Shown: positions 37,171-45,768 of the stretch, one piece after another
Position numbering within the stretch: position 1 is the first letter of the stretch
Layout: each line of letters begins with the position of its first letter
Assembly (NCBI RefSeq): GCF_005844085.1
Contig: NZ_VCDI01000002.1
Span: forward strand, 434,001-498,000
Direction of reading: 5' to 3'
Length of the DNA stretch: 64,000 nucleotides
Source: Lichenicoccus roseus
GTDB lineage: Bacteria; Pseudomonadota; Alphaproteobacteria; Acetobacterales; Acetobacteraceae
Made by a program: the position numbers and the translations under genes
The notes under the pieces: generated by a model
Seen by the model: the letters and a program-made list of their open reading frames with translations, nothing else
What the model was told of the DNA's origin: nothing
Databases searched by the model: none

Positions 37171-38954
37171 GCGGCAATACAGGCGGCACCCCGGGCCAGC
37201 AGGGGGCGGGCCAGGGTGCAGGTGGCCAAGCGGGTGGCCAGGCTACTGGCGGCCAGGGCGGATCATCGGGCGGCGGATCGCCCCCAGGCCAGGGCGGCGT
37301 GCCGGAGGCCGGAGCACGCCCGACGCGGTTCTCGCTGATCTGGTTGATCCCGATCATCGTTGTCGCGATCGGTGCCTATCTCGGCTGGCAGACCATCTCG
37401 CGGCGCGGTCCCGAGATCACCATCCAGTTCAACGACGCGGACGGCCTCACCGCCGGCCAGACCCAGGTCAAGCACAAGTCGGTCGGCCTCGGTACCGTCG
37501 AGGGCATCGAGCTGAGCCGCGACCTTCAGCATGTCGACGTGCGCGTGCAGATGCGTGCGCAGTCAGCGCCGATGCTGACCAAGAACGCCAAGTTCTGGGT
37601 CGTTCGGCCGCGCCTCGACGGCGCCAGCATCAGCGGCCTCGAGACCCTGGTCTCCGGGGCGTTCATCGCCATCGATCCGGGCAAGGGCGGCGGCGAGCCG
37701 GGCCAGACCAATTTCGTCGGGCTGGATTCACCGCCGGGGGTCCGTTCGGACGAGCCCGGCCAGACCTTCACCCTGATGACCGGGTCGCTCGGCTCGATCG
37801 GCCAGGGGTCGCCGGTGTTTTTCCGCGACGTGCAGGCTGGCGAGGTGCTGGGCTACAAGCTGCCGCCGGACGGGCGTGGCCCGATCCCGGTGCAGGTCTT
37901 CGTCAAGCATCCATTCGATGGCTACCTGCGCCGCGACACCCGCTTCTGGGACGTGTCCGGGCTGCGGGTCGACTTCGGCGGCAGCAGCGGGCTGCACCTC
38001 CAGGTCGAGAGCCTGCAGGCGCTGATATCGGGCGGCGTCGCCTTCGGGCTGCCCAGCGAACGCCGCGGCCTGCACGCCGAGCAGGCACCAAGCGGCACCG
38101 TGTTCAAGCTCTACGAGAGCAAGCAGGCTGCCGACACTGCCGGCTACCACGAGCGAGTCCAGGTCGTGACCTACCTGCGCTCCTCGGTGAAGGGTCTCGA
38201 TACCGGCAGTCCGGTCGAGATGTTCGGCATCCAGGTCGGCGAGGTCACCGAGGTCAAGCTGGAGATCGACCAGAACACCGGTGATGCCCAGGTGCGGGTG
38301 GCGATGGAGGTGCAGCCCGAGCGGGTGCTGTCCGAGCAGGAGATGCAGGGCAACTCGATCTTCACCATCACCCAGGCCATGGTGAATCGCGGCCTGCGCG
38401 CCGAGACCGATACCTCCAACCTGCTGACCGGCAGCGCCATGATCTCGCTGGCCTTCGTGCCCAAGGCGCAGCCCGAGAAGATCTCGCTCGAGGGCGATGC
38501 CATCGTGCTGCCGAGCCAGCCGGGAGGCATGGCCGGGATCATGGACAGCCTGTCGACGGTGTCCGCGAAGTTGGCGGCGCTGCCGCTGTCGCAGATCGGC
38601 GACAGCCTGAGCAGCCTGCTCGCCCATGCCGACGCCACCGTGGCCAGCCCGCAGCTGAAGCAGGCACTGGTGGAACTCGACCAGACGCTGGCCAGCACCA
38701 ATCACCTGGTGAAGAACGCCGACCAGGGCCTGACGCCATTCATGCGGAAGCTGCCGGCGATCTCGGATCAGTTGCAGAAAGCGATCGACAACGCCAATGG
38801 CGCGCTCGCGTCCTACGGCGGCAACTCGGACTTCCACAACAGCCTGCAGCGAACCCTCGACCAGCTGGGCTCGACGGCACGCTCCATCCGAGCGCTTACC
38901 GACTACCTGAACCGCCATCCCTCGTCGCTGATCTTCGGCCGGAGCACCCCATGA
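37167..38954 (+). CDS. pqiB: PqiB, MCE-domain membrane-bridging protein
   Basis: A 595-aa protein with a Gly/Gln-rich cytoplasmic N-terminus (about 50 residues), one membrane helix (LIWLIPIIVVAIGAYLGW), then three MCE domains. Repeats of the type ADGLTAGQTQVKHKSVGLG and KGLDTGSPVEMFGIQVGEV mark them, and a long helical C-terminus follows that in E. coli forms a hollow needle to the outer membrane. The start is a GTG at 37167 forming GTGA with the pqiA stop. The low-complexity N-terminus is unusual for the family. Confidence 0.94.
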   Translation: MSGNTGGTPGQQGAGQGAGGQAGGQATGGQGGSSGGGSPPGQGGVPEAGARPTRFSLIWLIPIIVVAIGAYLGWQTISRRGPEITIQFNDADGLTAGQTQVKHKSVGLGTVEGIELSRDLQHVDVRVQMRAQSAPMLTKNAKFWVVRPRLDGASISGLETLVSGAFIAIDPGKGGGEPGQTNFVGLDSPPGVRSDEPGQTFTLMTGSLGSIGQGSPVFFRDVQAGEVLGYKLPPDGRGPIPVQVFVKHPFDGYLRRDTRFWDVSGLRVDFGGSSGLHLQVESLQALISGGVAFGLPSERRGLHAEQAPSGTVFKLYESKQAADTAGYHERVQVVTYLRSSVKGLDTGSPVEMFGIQVGEVTEVKLEIDQNTGDAQVRVAMEVQPERVLSEQEMQGNSIFTITQAMVNRGLRAETDTSNLLTGSAMISLAFVPKAQPEKISLEGDAIVLPSQPGGMAGIMDSLSTVSAKLAALPLSQIGDSLSSLLAHADATVASPQLKQALVELDQTLASTNHLVKNADQGLTPFMRKLPAISDQLQKAIDNANGALASYGGNSDFHNSLQRTLDQLGSTARSIRALTDYLNRHPSSLIFGRSTP

Positions 38955-39592
38955 CCACACTGCCGGCCGTATCGTCGCTCCACCGTCGCGCCCTGCTGGG
39001 CAACCTGATCGCGTGCGCGATGCTGGGCGGGGCGGGGCTGCCGCTGGCTGCGTGCGGTGGTTCGGACCCGACCTACTACACGCTGGCCTTCATACCCGGG
39101 ACGGCGGCGCCGGGCGGGCCGTTGAACCTCGAGGTGCGGACACCGACCATCACGCCGAGCCTGCAGCGTGACCACATCGTGCGCAACAACGCGGACTACC
39201 GGTTGGTCACCATCAAGGACGCCGCCTGGGCGGATTCGTTGGACGAGTTGATCGGCCGCACGCTGGCGCTCGACCTCAACCAGCGACTGCCCGGCACAGC
39301 CGTGTTCACCCAGGGCAGCGCGATCTCGAACTCGCCAGCGCTTCTGGTGGAGCTGGATGTGGAGCATTTTGCCGCCGATACCGAGGGCCGTGCCGAGTTG
39401 CAGGCGACCATCTCGGTGCACAAGCCGGATAGCGGTCCAGGGATCACCCGGTCCCTGCATCTGCATCTCGAGCCGACCGGTCCGGGCACTTCGGAGCTGG
39501 TGGGCGCGCTCAGCGCTCTGGTCGGACAGGTCGCCGACCAGATCGCCACGATGGCACGGACGGTTCCCCCGGCCGCGCTGCCCCCCGCCTGA
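38951..39592 (+). CDS. pqiC: PqiC outer-membrane lipoprotein
   Basis: A 213-aa lipoprotein of the PqiC/YmbA (ABC_trans_aux, DUF330) type. A signal peptide with RRALLGNLIACAMLGG ends in the lipobox PLAACGGS. The mature protein begins with the family pattern PTYYTLAFIPG, and ADYRLVTIKDAAWADSLDEL follows. It docks PqiB at the outer membrane. The ATG overlaps the pqiB stop (ATGA), completing a tightly coupled pqiABC operon, and it converges on nusG. Confidence 0.92.
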   Translation: MTTLPAVSSLHRRALLGNLIACAMLGGAGLPLAACGGSDPTYYTLAFIPGTAAPGGPLNLEVRTPTITPSLQRDHIVRNNADYRLVTIKDAAWADSLDELIGRTLALDLNQRLPGTAVFTQGSAISNSPALLVELDVEHFAADTEGRAELQATISVHKPDSGPGITRSLHLHLEPTGPGTSELVGALSALVGQVADQIATMARTVPPAALPPA

Positions 39593-39596
39593 CAGC

Positions 39597-39649
39597 CGGG
39601 GCAGCCGCCCCGAGAGCTACCGCCCCGCTTCCGGCCAACTATCGGCCGG
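39597..39649. terminator. two GC hairpins between convergent pqiC and nusG
   Basis: CGGGGC-AGCC-GCCCCG (39597-39612) and CCGGCC-AACTATC-GGCCGG (39631-39649) lie between the facing 3' ends. Neither has a real T-run on either strand, so intrinsic termination is only possible, not certain. Confidence 0.4.
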
Positions 39650-39664
39650 CAGTGGACGCAGGCC

Positions 39665-40195
39665 TCAGACCTTCTCGACCTGGCCGTATTCGAGATCGAC
39701 CGGGGTGGAGCGGCCGAAGATCGAGACGCTGACCTTGAGGCGACCCTTCTCCTCGTCGACATCCTCGACGGTGCCGTTGAAGCTGGTGAACGGGCCGTCA
39801 GCGACACGCACCTGCTCGCCGATCTCGAACAGCACGGACGGACGCGGACGCTCCACACCCTCCTGGGTCTGCTTCATGATCCGCTCGGCCTCGGCCTCGC
39901 TGATCGGCGACGGACGCATCCGGGTGCCCAGGAAGCCGGTAACCTTGGGTGTGTCCTTGACCAGGTGCCAGGCGTCGTCGGTCAGCTCCATCTTGACCAG
40001 CACGTAGCCGGGAAAGAACTTCCGCTCGGCACTGACCTTCTGGCCGCGCCGCACCTCGAGCACCTCCTCGGAGGGCACCAGCACCTCGTCGAAATGATCG
40101 GCCAGGCCCTTCTGGGCGGCCTGCTCCTTGATCTGCTGGGCGATCTTCTTCTCGAAGCCAGAATAGACGTGAACGACATACCAACGCTTCGTCAT
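39665..40195 (-). CDS. nusG: transcription termination/antitermination factor NusG
   Basis: NusG (176 aa). The N-terminal NGN domain has [16 protein letters not shown] and [13 protein letters not shown], and the C-terminal KOW domain has [17 protein letters not shown] and KVSVSIFGR. It binds RNA polymerase and links it to Rho or the ribosome. ATG at 40195 is used; the longer frame runs into secE. It follows secE by 10 bp. In this window the usual next genes (rplK, rplA) are absent; pqiC faces it instead. Confidence 0.97.
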   Translation of the reverse strand: MTKRWYVVHVYSGFEKKIAQQIKEQAAQKGLADHFDEVLVPSEEVLEVRRGQKVSAERKFFPGYVLVKMELTDDAWHLVKDTPKVTGFLGTRMRPSPISEAEAERIMKQTQEGVERPRPSVLFEIGEQVRVADGPFTSFNGTVEDVDEEKGRLKVSVSIFGRSTPVDLEYGQVEKV

Positions 40196-40205
40196 GACCC
40201 GCTCC

Positions 40206-40400
40206 TCAGCCTCCCAGGCCGAACAGGGCGCGCACGCCCAGGCCGATGATCTGGTCGACCGCAAAGAAGAAGACTGCCGTTATGGCCGCCATCGCCAGCA
40301 CGAGGCCGGTCGTTACCAGCGTCTCACGCCGCGTCGGCCAGGTGACTTTCGTCACCTCCGACCGCACCTCGCGCACGAATTTCGCAGGACTGACCGTCAC
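40206..40400 (-). CDS. secE: preprotein translocase subunit SecE
   Basis: Short-form SecE (64 aa) with a single membrane helix. The amphipathic segment [21 protein letters not shown] is followed by [19 protein letters not shown], the typical layout of alphaproteobacterial SecE. The start is a GTG at 40400 with AAGG upstream; longer in-frame starts would run towards the tRNA-Trp gene. It forms the channel core with SecY and SecG. It lies 90 bp after tRNA-Trp and 10 bp before nusG. Confidence 0.93.
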   Translation of the reverse strand: MTVSPAKFVREVRSEVTKVTWPTRRETLVTTGLVLAMAAITAVFFFAVDQIIGLGVRALFGLGG

Positions 40401-40490
40401 GCCGCACCTTCCAGAACTCGACCAAACCGAACCGGATGAACCCGGCAACCCGAACCTGTTGAACCGGGTCCGCCGGGCCGGGCGGGCAAG

Positions 40491-40567
40491 TGGCAGGGGC
40501 GGAGGGTCTCGAACCCGCAACCTCCGGTTTTGGAGACCGGCGCTCTAGCCAATTGAGCTACACCCCT
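40491..40567 (-). tRNA. tRNA-Trp (CCA)
   Basis: Full cloverleaf on the minus strand: acceptor AGGGGTG with CGCCCCT, discriminator G, D arm AGCTC-AATTGGCTA-GAGC, anticodon stem-loop CCGGTCTCCAAAACCGG with anticodon CCA, T arm GCGGG-TTCGAGA-CCCTC with one imperfect pair. The 3' CCA is encoded (40491-40493). The order tRNA-Trp, secE, nusG is widely conserved. Confidence 0.97.
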
Positions 40568-40771
40568 GCATCGCCGCCTTCACCGCCATCCTGCCGCACC
40601 CGCGAAGGTGGGCCGGACCGCTGCCTGAACCCGGCGCAGGGGGCGTAAAGAAGCTGAGCGCGGTGCAAAGTCAAGACCCTGTCGCGTCGGCGCCGCTTGC
40701 GCTGCCCGCGCCGGGAAGCGAGGCTTGCAGCCCGGCAGGTCGCGGCGCTAGAAGCGCAGCACGTCTCCTGC

Positions 40772-40845
40772 GCGGGCGTAGCATAGTGGTAATGCAGTAG
40801 CCTTCCAAGCTACCGAGGAGGGTTCGATTCCCTCCGCCCGCTCCA
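40772..40845 (+). tRNA. tRNA-Gly (TCC)
   Basis: Full cloverleaf on the plus strand: acceptor GCGGGCG with CGCCCGC, discriminator T, D arm with AGTGGTAATGC, anticodon stem-loop GTAGCCTTCCAAGCTAC with anticodon TCC, T arm GAGGG-TTCGATT-CCCTC. The 3' CCA is encoded (40843-40845). Confidence 0.97.
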
Positions 40846-40863
40846 CGTGCCGGCCCCCGAACC

Positions 40864-41337
40864 TCATGCTGGACCCGGTGGTGGCTCCCAGCCGGACGGC
40901 GCAAGCTCGAATCCGGCGAAGCGGAATGCCGGCGCCACGACGCAACTGGCCAGTGTCCAGGCACCCAGGCTGCGCGCCTCCTGCCAGGCGCCCGATGGCA
41001 CCAGTCCCTGCGGCGCCTCGCCGCTCCGGAGGTCCGGACCGAGCCGGATCGTCCGCCGGCCGGCGACCGGCCCGGCTATCCCGAGCAGCAGGGGAGCGCC
41101 GCCCTGCCAGAACCAGATCTCGGTCGCATCGACGCGGTGCCAGTGCGAGCGTTCTCCCGCGGCGAGCAGGAACAGGATGGAACTGACGACGCCACGGCCG
41201 CCATCCGCATCGGCCGGGTTCCAGACCTCGCGGTAATGGCCGCCTTCGGGATGCGGCTGCAGGCCGAGTGCGGCCATGACGACGGTGGCGGGTATCGCCG
41301 GGTCACGCAGGTCTGGAAGATCGGGCATGGCCGGCAT
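40864..41337 (-). CDS. cupin, DUF985 family
   Basis: A 157-aa single-domain cupin of the DUF985 type. It opens with ALGLQPHPEGGHYREVW, continues with SHWHRVDATEIWFWQGGAPL, the metal- or ligand-binding half of the barrel, and ends with FRFAGFELAPSGWEP. No enzyme activity is established for most members. ATG at 41337 is used (41328 is also possible). Its 3' end lies close to tRNA-Gly. Confidence 0.87.
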   Translation of the reverse strand: MPAMPDLPDLRDPAIPATVVMAALGLQPHPEGGHYREVWNPADADGGRGVVSSILFLLAAGERSHWHRVDATEIWFWQGGAPLLLGIAGPVAGRRTIRLGPDLRSGEAPQGLVPSGAWQEARSLGAWTLASCVVAPAFRFAGFELAPSGWEPPPGPA

Positions 41338-41462
41338 GCTGTCGCGATGGCGTGGCGGGGACAAGCCTGCGCGAACAAGCTTGCCTGAGCGAGGCCTTGG
41401 TGGGTTGCAACGGCCTGCCGCTGCAGTAGGAACCGTCCCACGGTATGGCACAGGAGAAGATG

Positions 41463-41651
41463 ATGAGAAGCGCACGAGTGATGTCGACGATGGGGCGCGC
41501 GATCGTGGTCGTGAGCATGACCGGCCTGCTGGCTGGCTGCTTCTCGTCGAGCGGCGGCTCGGCCCCGGCTCGCCCGGTCTACGTGATCATGCCGTCCGGG
41601 GCCAAGGTCCCGGCCTGCACGGATGGTACCGCGCCGCCCTGCCCGAACTGA
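41463..41651 (+). CDS. small predicted lipoprotein
   Basis: A 62-aa peptide with a lipoprotein signal (RAIVVVSMTGLLAGC) and a mature part of only about 38 residues that contains two cysteines close to the C-terminus (VPACTDG, PPCPN). AGGAG lies 6 nt before ATG 41463; ATG 41460 and 41445 are alternatives. Function unknown; a disulfide between the last two cysteines is possible. Confidence 0.6.
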   Translation: MRSARVMSTMGRAIVVVSMTGLLAGCFSSSGGSAPARPVYVIMPSGAKVPACTDGTAPPCPN

Positions 41652-41660
41652 CGCCCGACA

Positions 41661-42311
41661 TCACCGCGCTGCCGCCTTCCCGCCAGGCGGCAGCGGACAT
41701 ACGCTGCCCCGCGTGTCACGCACCCGGTACATGACCTGGCTTGCCAGCACGACGCTGCCGGCGGTTGCCAGGGCGCCGCCACGCTGCAGCATCTCCATGG
41801 TCCAGGCGTTGCAGGTGTGGTCCAGCCCGTAACTGGCGGTGGTGGCGTAGAACAGCGTCCCGTGCCATGGCCGGGCAGCGATACTGACCGGCATGCCGTC
41901 GGCCTCGTGCCTGAGGCTGTCCCAGATCGCCTCGGCGATGCGGTGCGCGCCATCTGCGGGGAGCGGGAGCGTCACGGTGGTGACCGGCGGCAGGTAGGCG
42001 ACCGAGGCGGGCGCCGACAGTCCCTCCACCTGGATGGCGCCAGGCCCGGGAAACGGGCCGAGCAGCCATTCTCCGGGCTCCTCGACCGGCGCAATCATGA
42101 AGGTCCGCTTGCCGAAGCCGAACACGAAGTAGGCGGCCCCGGGGAAGATGCGGCGATACACCGCGAGTCCGCCGCTCAGCTCTCGTGCGGGCAGGGCGAT
42201 CGACGTGTGCCAGCCCTGATCGATGACGGTGACCTGGTCCTGATCCGGGGGCAGCGCTCCCGGCACGCACCGGACTGGTCCGATCGCGCATCCGGCAAGC
42301 GATCCGGCCAA
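41661..42311 (-). CDS. DUF2459 family protein (predicted lipoprotein)
   Basis: About 216 residues of the DUF2459 type, named for proteins of unknown function beside TonB or urease genes. Markers are IDQGWHTSIALPARELSGGL, YFVFGFGKRTFM, and near the C-terminus TASYGLDHTCNAWTMEMLQ. A lipobox SLAGC occurs at the very start, but no ATG precedes it: TTG at 42311 leaves only eight residues before the Cys, and the hydrophobic stretch extends a few codons further upstream into sequence lacking any normal start. The true start or an ATC/ATA start near 42330 is unresolved. Confidence 0.75.
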   Translation of the reverse strand: MAGSLAGCAIGPVRCVPGALPPDQDQVTVIDQGWHTSIALPARELSGGLAVYRRIFPGAAYFVFGFGKRTFMIAPVEEPGEWLLGPFPGPGAIQVEGLSAPASVAYLPPVTTVTLPLPADGAHRIAEAIWDSLRHEADGMPVSIAARPWHGTLFYATTASYGLDHTCNAWTMEMLQRGGALATAGSVVLASQVMYRVRDTRGSVCPLPPGGKAAAR

Positions 42312-42340
42312 CGCCGCGCAGATGCGGATCCGCCAGTCGG

Positions 42341-42721
42341 CTATGGCGTGGCCCGGGGCGGCAGTGGCAGCAGCCTGCGCATCATCTCGACCAGCTGGTG
42401 CGGCAGGTATGGCTTGCGGAGCAGACCGTAGCCGTGCTGGCTCTGCCAGTGGGGGCGGAACACCTCCGGACGGCCGGATGCGATCACCACCGGCGCGGTG
42501 GGCCAGCATCGCCTCATGCACTCGGCGACGCCGGCGCCATCGATGGTGCCCGGCATATGGAAATCGGTCACCAGGGCAGAGAAGACCAGCGGGGGATGAC
42601 GGATCAGATCCGCCGCCCGCTCGCCATCCTCGGCCTGCATGACCTCGAAGCCTGCATCCTGCAGGCTTTCGGCCATGATCTCCCGGATCATCGCCTCGTC
42701 TTCGACGAGCAGAATGCACAC
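42341..42721 (-). CDS. stand-alone receiver domain protein
   Basis: A 126-aa CheY-like response regulator without an output domain. The acidic pocket is VEDEAM, the phospho-Asp is in LVTDFHMPG, the Thr/Ser position is VVIASGRPE, and the Lys is in LLRKPYLP. It resembles the receiver domains fused to the hybrid kinases elsewhere in the window. The start is a GTG at 42721. Partner kinase unknown. Confidence 0.88.
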   Translation of the reverse strand: MCILLVEDEAMIREIMAESLQDAGFEVMQAEDGERAADLIRHPPLVFSALVTDFHMPGTIDGAGVAECMRRCWPTAPVVIASGRPEVFRPHWQSQHGYGLLRKPYLPHQLVEMMRRLLPLPPRATP

Positions 42722-42791
42722 GCTCTGTTGAGTCCCACCGGTTGGCTCTGCCTAGAGCACATACAACTCCCGGTAGGTAGCGAAGTTCGCC

Positions 42792-43031
42792 TCAGGATGT
42801 TGCGGATTTCTTACGCTTCGCGGCCTGATCGGATCGTGCCTGCCAGAGCACCATGTCGGCTTCCTTGGCGAACATGACGCGAACGCCGCGACCGCCCTGG
42901 CTGACCCGGATCTTGCCGCCGTTGGTCGCCTTGTGCCCGGCTACCCACTCCAGGAATTCCGGATCCTCGCTGGTCCGCCCCTCGAATTCCAGGACGCCGG
43001 CTATCTCTTCCTCTTTGCGACGCTTGACCAT
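42792..43031 (-). CDS. small hypothetical protein
   Basis: A 79-aa charged protein with a well placed AGGAGG 9 nt before the ATG. The middle part (GGKIRVSQGGRGVRVMF) may form a small beta hairpin, flanked by an acidic helix and a basic Lys/Arg-rich C-terminus. I do not recognise a family. The strong ribosome binding site is the main reason to accept it. Confidence 0.6.
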   Translation of the reverse strand: MVKRRKEEEIAGVLEFEGRTSEDPEFLEWVAGHKATNGGKIRVSQGGRGVRVMFAKEADMVLWQARSDQAAKRKKSATS

Positions 43032-43407
43032 CTTCGAATGCCTCCTGCACGTGCTGCGCGAACTGGGCGCGCGAAATTGGACCCCCTGCCTGACAGAGGA
43101 CCCTGACCTTCCCGGTCATGAATGACTTGCGACACCGGGACCGGACGCGGCATCAGCCCGCTCCCTCGATCGGGATCGCACGCCGTGATATGCCCCGGCT
43201 CGAGCGGGAATGGAATGCCCGACGGCAACCCGTCGCTACGTTGACGCAATTGTGCCGGGTAGCCCCTGCACCGCTGCCAGAACCAGGTGTTTCCCATATC
43301 GGGCGTGCCGGTGCAGCCGCAAGGCACAAGCATCTGTGACATCCGGCTGGAAAAGCCGCCGCGGCAGATCCGGGTTATCGCCTCGACATGCAGCAGGACC
43401 GCAGGCG
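43032..43407. other. intergenic stretch with no assignable gene
   Basis: About 375 bp between two small unknown genes. A 113-codon minus-strand frame (43342-43001) overlaps the upstream start of the 79-aa gene, has unusual composition and no ribosome binding site, and I do not accept it. Short GC palindromes occur, but nothing reads as a promoter, RNA or repeat. Confidence 0.5.
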
Positions 43408-43593
43408 ATGACCGACGCAGAAGGCCCGAAAGAAACCGATTACGAGACCAAGCCAGGTCAGGAAGACAACAAGCGCCGCCGCACCGACTCTCATGGCGGC
43501 TTTCCGGACAATCCCCCCGATCTCGCGCCGGAACACCCCGGCACCAGCGAGATCGACGCCGCGAAGGCTAGGCTGAAGCGGGACGAGCGCTGA
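43408..43593 (+). CDS. small hydrophilic hypothetical protein
   Basis: A 61-aa very polar protein, rich in Asp, Glu, Lys and Arg, with a central GGFPDNPPDLAPEHPGTSE, probably disordered. GCAGG precedes the ATG. Its last 26 bp overlap the convergent LysR gene. It has no recognisable family and could be a chance frame. Confidence 0.45.
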   Translation: MTDAEGPKETDYETKPGQEDNKRRRTDSHGGFPDNPPDLAPEHPGTSEIDAAKARLKRDER

Positions 43594-44437
43594 CGGCTTC
43601 CGTCAGCAGACGGGCGATTTCCAGCGCCGGCGCCCGCTCCGGCGCGCGGTTGAGCAGCACGTAGTCGATCCGGGGCAGAGGCGGCAGGCTGCCCGGCGCC
43701 AGCAGCGGCAGTTCCTCCGAGACGGCATAGCCGGTAGTCCGGCAGCTGATCCCGATGCCCGCGCGCAACGCCGCCCGCAATCCGGGCAAGGTCGAGGTTT
43801 CCAGCACGATCCGCCACGGACGTCCGGCGCGGTCCAGGCTTTCCAGCAGGGCGGTGCGGAAGGCGCAGGGCGGCTCCAGCAGGACCAGCGGCAACTCCTC
43901 GGCATCCACCAGCGCAGGATTGCCGATCCAGCGCATCGGCACGTCCGCCACCACCTCGCTGGTGCCGTGGCGCAACTCCCCGTGGCGCCCGACGCACATC
44001 ACCACATCGAGCCGCGACGCCTCGAAGCGGTCGAGCAGCTCCGCCGACCCGGCGACCCGGACCTGCAGGCGGCACCGCGGATGGCTCGCCCCGAACGAGG
44101 CCAGGACGCCGGGGAGCACGGTATCGGCGAAGTCCTGCACCAGCCCGAGCTGCAGCGGCTCCGGCTCCGGCTCGCTGCCCAGCGAGGCGACGATACGGTC
44201 GTTCAGCGCCAGCAGCCGGCGACCGAGGCTGACCAGTTCCTCGCCGGCCGCCGTCAACAGCAGCGAGCGCCCGCTGCGCTGGAACAACCTCTGCTGCAGC
44301 AGATCCTCCAGCCGCTTCATCTGCAGGCTCAGGGCCGACTGGGTCAGCAGGATCACGCCGGTGGCGCGCGCCATCGATCCGGCATCCACGATGGCGATGA
44401 ACGAGCGCAGCAGATCGGTCGGCACGTTGGTCGCCAT
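43568..44437 (-). CDS. LysR family transcriptional regulator
   Basis: A 289-aa LysR regulator. The winged helix-turn-helix is at residues 1-60 (LLRSFIAIVDAGSMARATG, LTQSALSLQMKRLEDLL), and the periplasmic-binding-protein-like effector domain follows (LQLGLVQDFADTVLPGVLASF). ATG at 44437 is chosen since it begins right at the HTH; starts at 44482 and 44539 would add a polar extension. It is divergent from the LLM monooxygenase gene and is the obvious candidate regulator of that locus, possibly at the GTGGTTT elements. Confidence 0.9.
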   Translation of the reverse strand: MATNVPTDLLRSFIAIVDAGSMARATGVILLTQSALSLQMKRLEDLLQQRLFQRSGRSLLLTAAGEELVSLGRRLLALNDRIVASLGSEPEPEPLQLGLVQDFADTVLPGVLASFGASHPRCRLQVRVAGSAELLDRFEASRLDVVMCVGRHGELRHGTSEVVADVPMRWIGNPALVDAEELPLVLLEPPCAFRTALLESLDRAGRPWRIVLETSTLPGLRAALRAGIGISCRTTGYAVSEELPLLAPGSLPPLPRIDYVLLNRAPERAPALEIARLLTEAVSARPASA

Positions 44438-44554
44438 GTGCTTCGGCCGGATGGCCGGGCCGGCCACTGCCCGCAGCGGCATCACGTTGTGTCGCGTTGT
44501 CGATTGCACTCCGACCTCCTGTGCGACTTCCATGAGCATCGTGAAATCGTCGCT

Positions 44555-44583
44555 TTGACAATAGTGGTTTGGAGCGCGCTATA
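44555..44583 (+). promoter_or_regulatory. predicted sigma70 promoter of the LLM monooxygenase gene
   Basis: A perfect -35 TTGACA (44555-44560) is followed after 17 nt by GCTATA (44578-44583). AGTGGTTT (44563-44570) lies in the spacer, and a second GTGGTTT (44589-44595) lies 25 bp further at the expected transcription start. The same 8-mer recurs before two other genes of the locus. The ATG of the gene is about 95 nt downstream. Confidence 0.55.
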
Positions 44584-44685
44584 TCAACGTGGTTTAAGCG
44601 GCCCATCCAGAATCCACGATCGTTTCCGGTCTTTTATGTCCCGGTTCCACATGCCCCGGTCCACGATGTCCGGGTGGAGGTCAGC

Positions 44686-45768
44686 ATGGCTGTCGAGTTC
44701 ATCGGCTATATCGGCAACACCAACCAGTCCGAGACGATCAAGGCGCCGCCGGAGGCGATCGACCTCGTGCATGTCGAGACCGCGGCCAAGCTGCACGAGA
44801 ATGCGGGTTTCGACCGCACCCTGTTCGCGTTCCACTCGACCTCGCCGGAGAGCATCCTGGTGGCGCAGCATGCCGCCAGCGTGACCACCCGCCTCGGGGT
44901 GATGATCGCCCACCGGCCCGGCTTCAACGCCCCCACCATCCTGGCCCGCCAGCTGGCGACCTTGGACCACATCACCCGTGGCCGGGTCGCGGTGCATGTC
45001 ATCACCGGCGGCAGCGACACCGAGCTGCAGGCGGATGGCGACTACACCACCAAGGCCGAGCGCTACGCCCGCACCAGCGAGTATCTCGACGTGGTGCGGG
45101 CGGAATGGGCCGCGACCAGGCCGTTCGACTACGCAGGCCGCTACTATCGCACCAGCAACGCCTTCTCGGCGATCAAGCCGTACCGGCCGGAGGGCATCCC
45201 GATCTATTTCGGCGGGTCCTCCGACGAGGCGATCGCGGTCGCCGGCAAGCACGCCGACATCTACGCGCTGTGGGGCGAGACCTACGAGCAGGTGCGCGAG
45301 AGCCTGTCCCGGGTGCGCGCGGCCGCCGCCACCCATGGCCGCACGCCGCGCTTCTCGCTGTCGCTGCGGCCGATCGTCGCCGACACCGAGGAGGCCGCCT
45401 GGGCTCGCGCCGACCGCATCCTCGAGGAGGCGCGCGACCTGCAGCGTGCGTCGGGCAAGGTGGTGGAGGCGCCGCAGAACGAGGGCTCCCGCCGGCTGCT
45501 GGCGGCGGCGGCGCAGGGCACGCGGCTGGACAAGCGGCTGTGGACCGGGATCGCCGCCCTCGTAGGTGCGAAGGGCAACTCGACCTCGCTGGTCGGCACC
45601 CCGGACCAGGTGGCCGACGCCATGCTCGACTACTACCGGCTCGGCATCACCACCTTCCTGATACGCGGCTTCGATCCGCTGCTCGACGCCTTCCTCTATG
45701 GCCGCGACCTGCTGCCGCGCGTCCGGGCGCTGGTCGCCCGCGAGACTGGCCAGGCCGCCGCCGCGTGA
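44686..45768 (+). CDS. LLM-class flavin-dependent monooxygenase, alkanesulfonate monooxygenase-like
   Basis: A 360-aa bacterial-luciferase-like monooxygenase, closest in pattern to SsuD, which uses reduced FMN and oxygen to release sulfite from alkanesulfonates. Markers are FDRTLFAFHSTSPES, LGVMIAHRPGFNAPTILARQ, the glycine-rich HVITGGSDTELQADGD, and IPIYFGGSSDEAI. A phosphate-binding Arg/Tyr segment occurs at AERYARTSEYLDVV. GGAGG sits 6 nt before ATG 44686. No SsuE-type flavin reductase is nearby. The neighbours (sulfonate-type binding protein, acyl-CoA-dehydrogenase-like oxidase) fit organosulfur scavenging. Confidence 0.88.
   Translation: MAVEFIGYIGNTNQSETIKAPPEAIDLVHVETAAKLHENAGFDRTLFAFHSTSPESILVAQHAASVTTRLGVMIAHRPGFNAPTILARQLATLDHITRGRVAVHVITGGSDTELQADGDYTTKAERYARTSEYLDVVRAEWAATRPFDYAGRYYRTSNAFSAIKPYRPEGIPIYFGGSSDEAIAVAGKHADIYALWGETYEQVRESLSRVRAAAATHGRTPRFSLSLRPIVADTEEAAWARADRILEEARDLQRASGKVVEAPQNEGSRRLLAAAAQGTRLDKRLWTGIAALVGAKGNSTSLVGTPDQVADAMLDYYRLGITTFLIRGFDPLLDAFLYGRDLLPRVRALVARETGQAAAA

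Noticed and set aside
43001-43342. A 113-codon minus-strand frame before the 79-aa gene.
   Set aside because: It overlaps the ribosome binding site and start of a better supported gene and has no recognisable domain.
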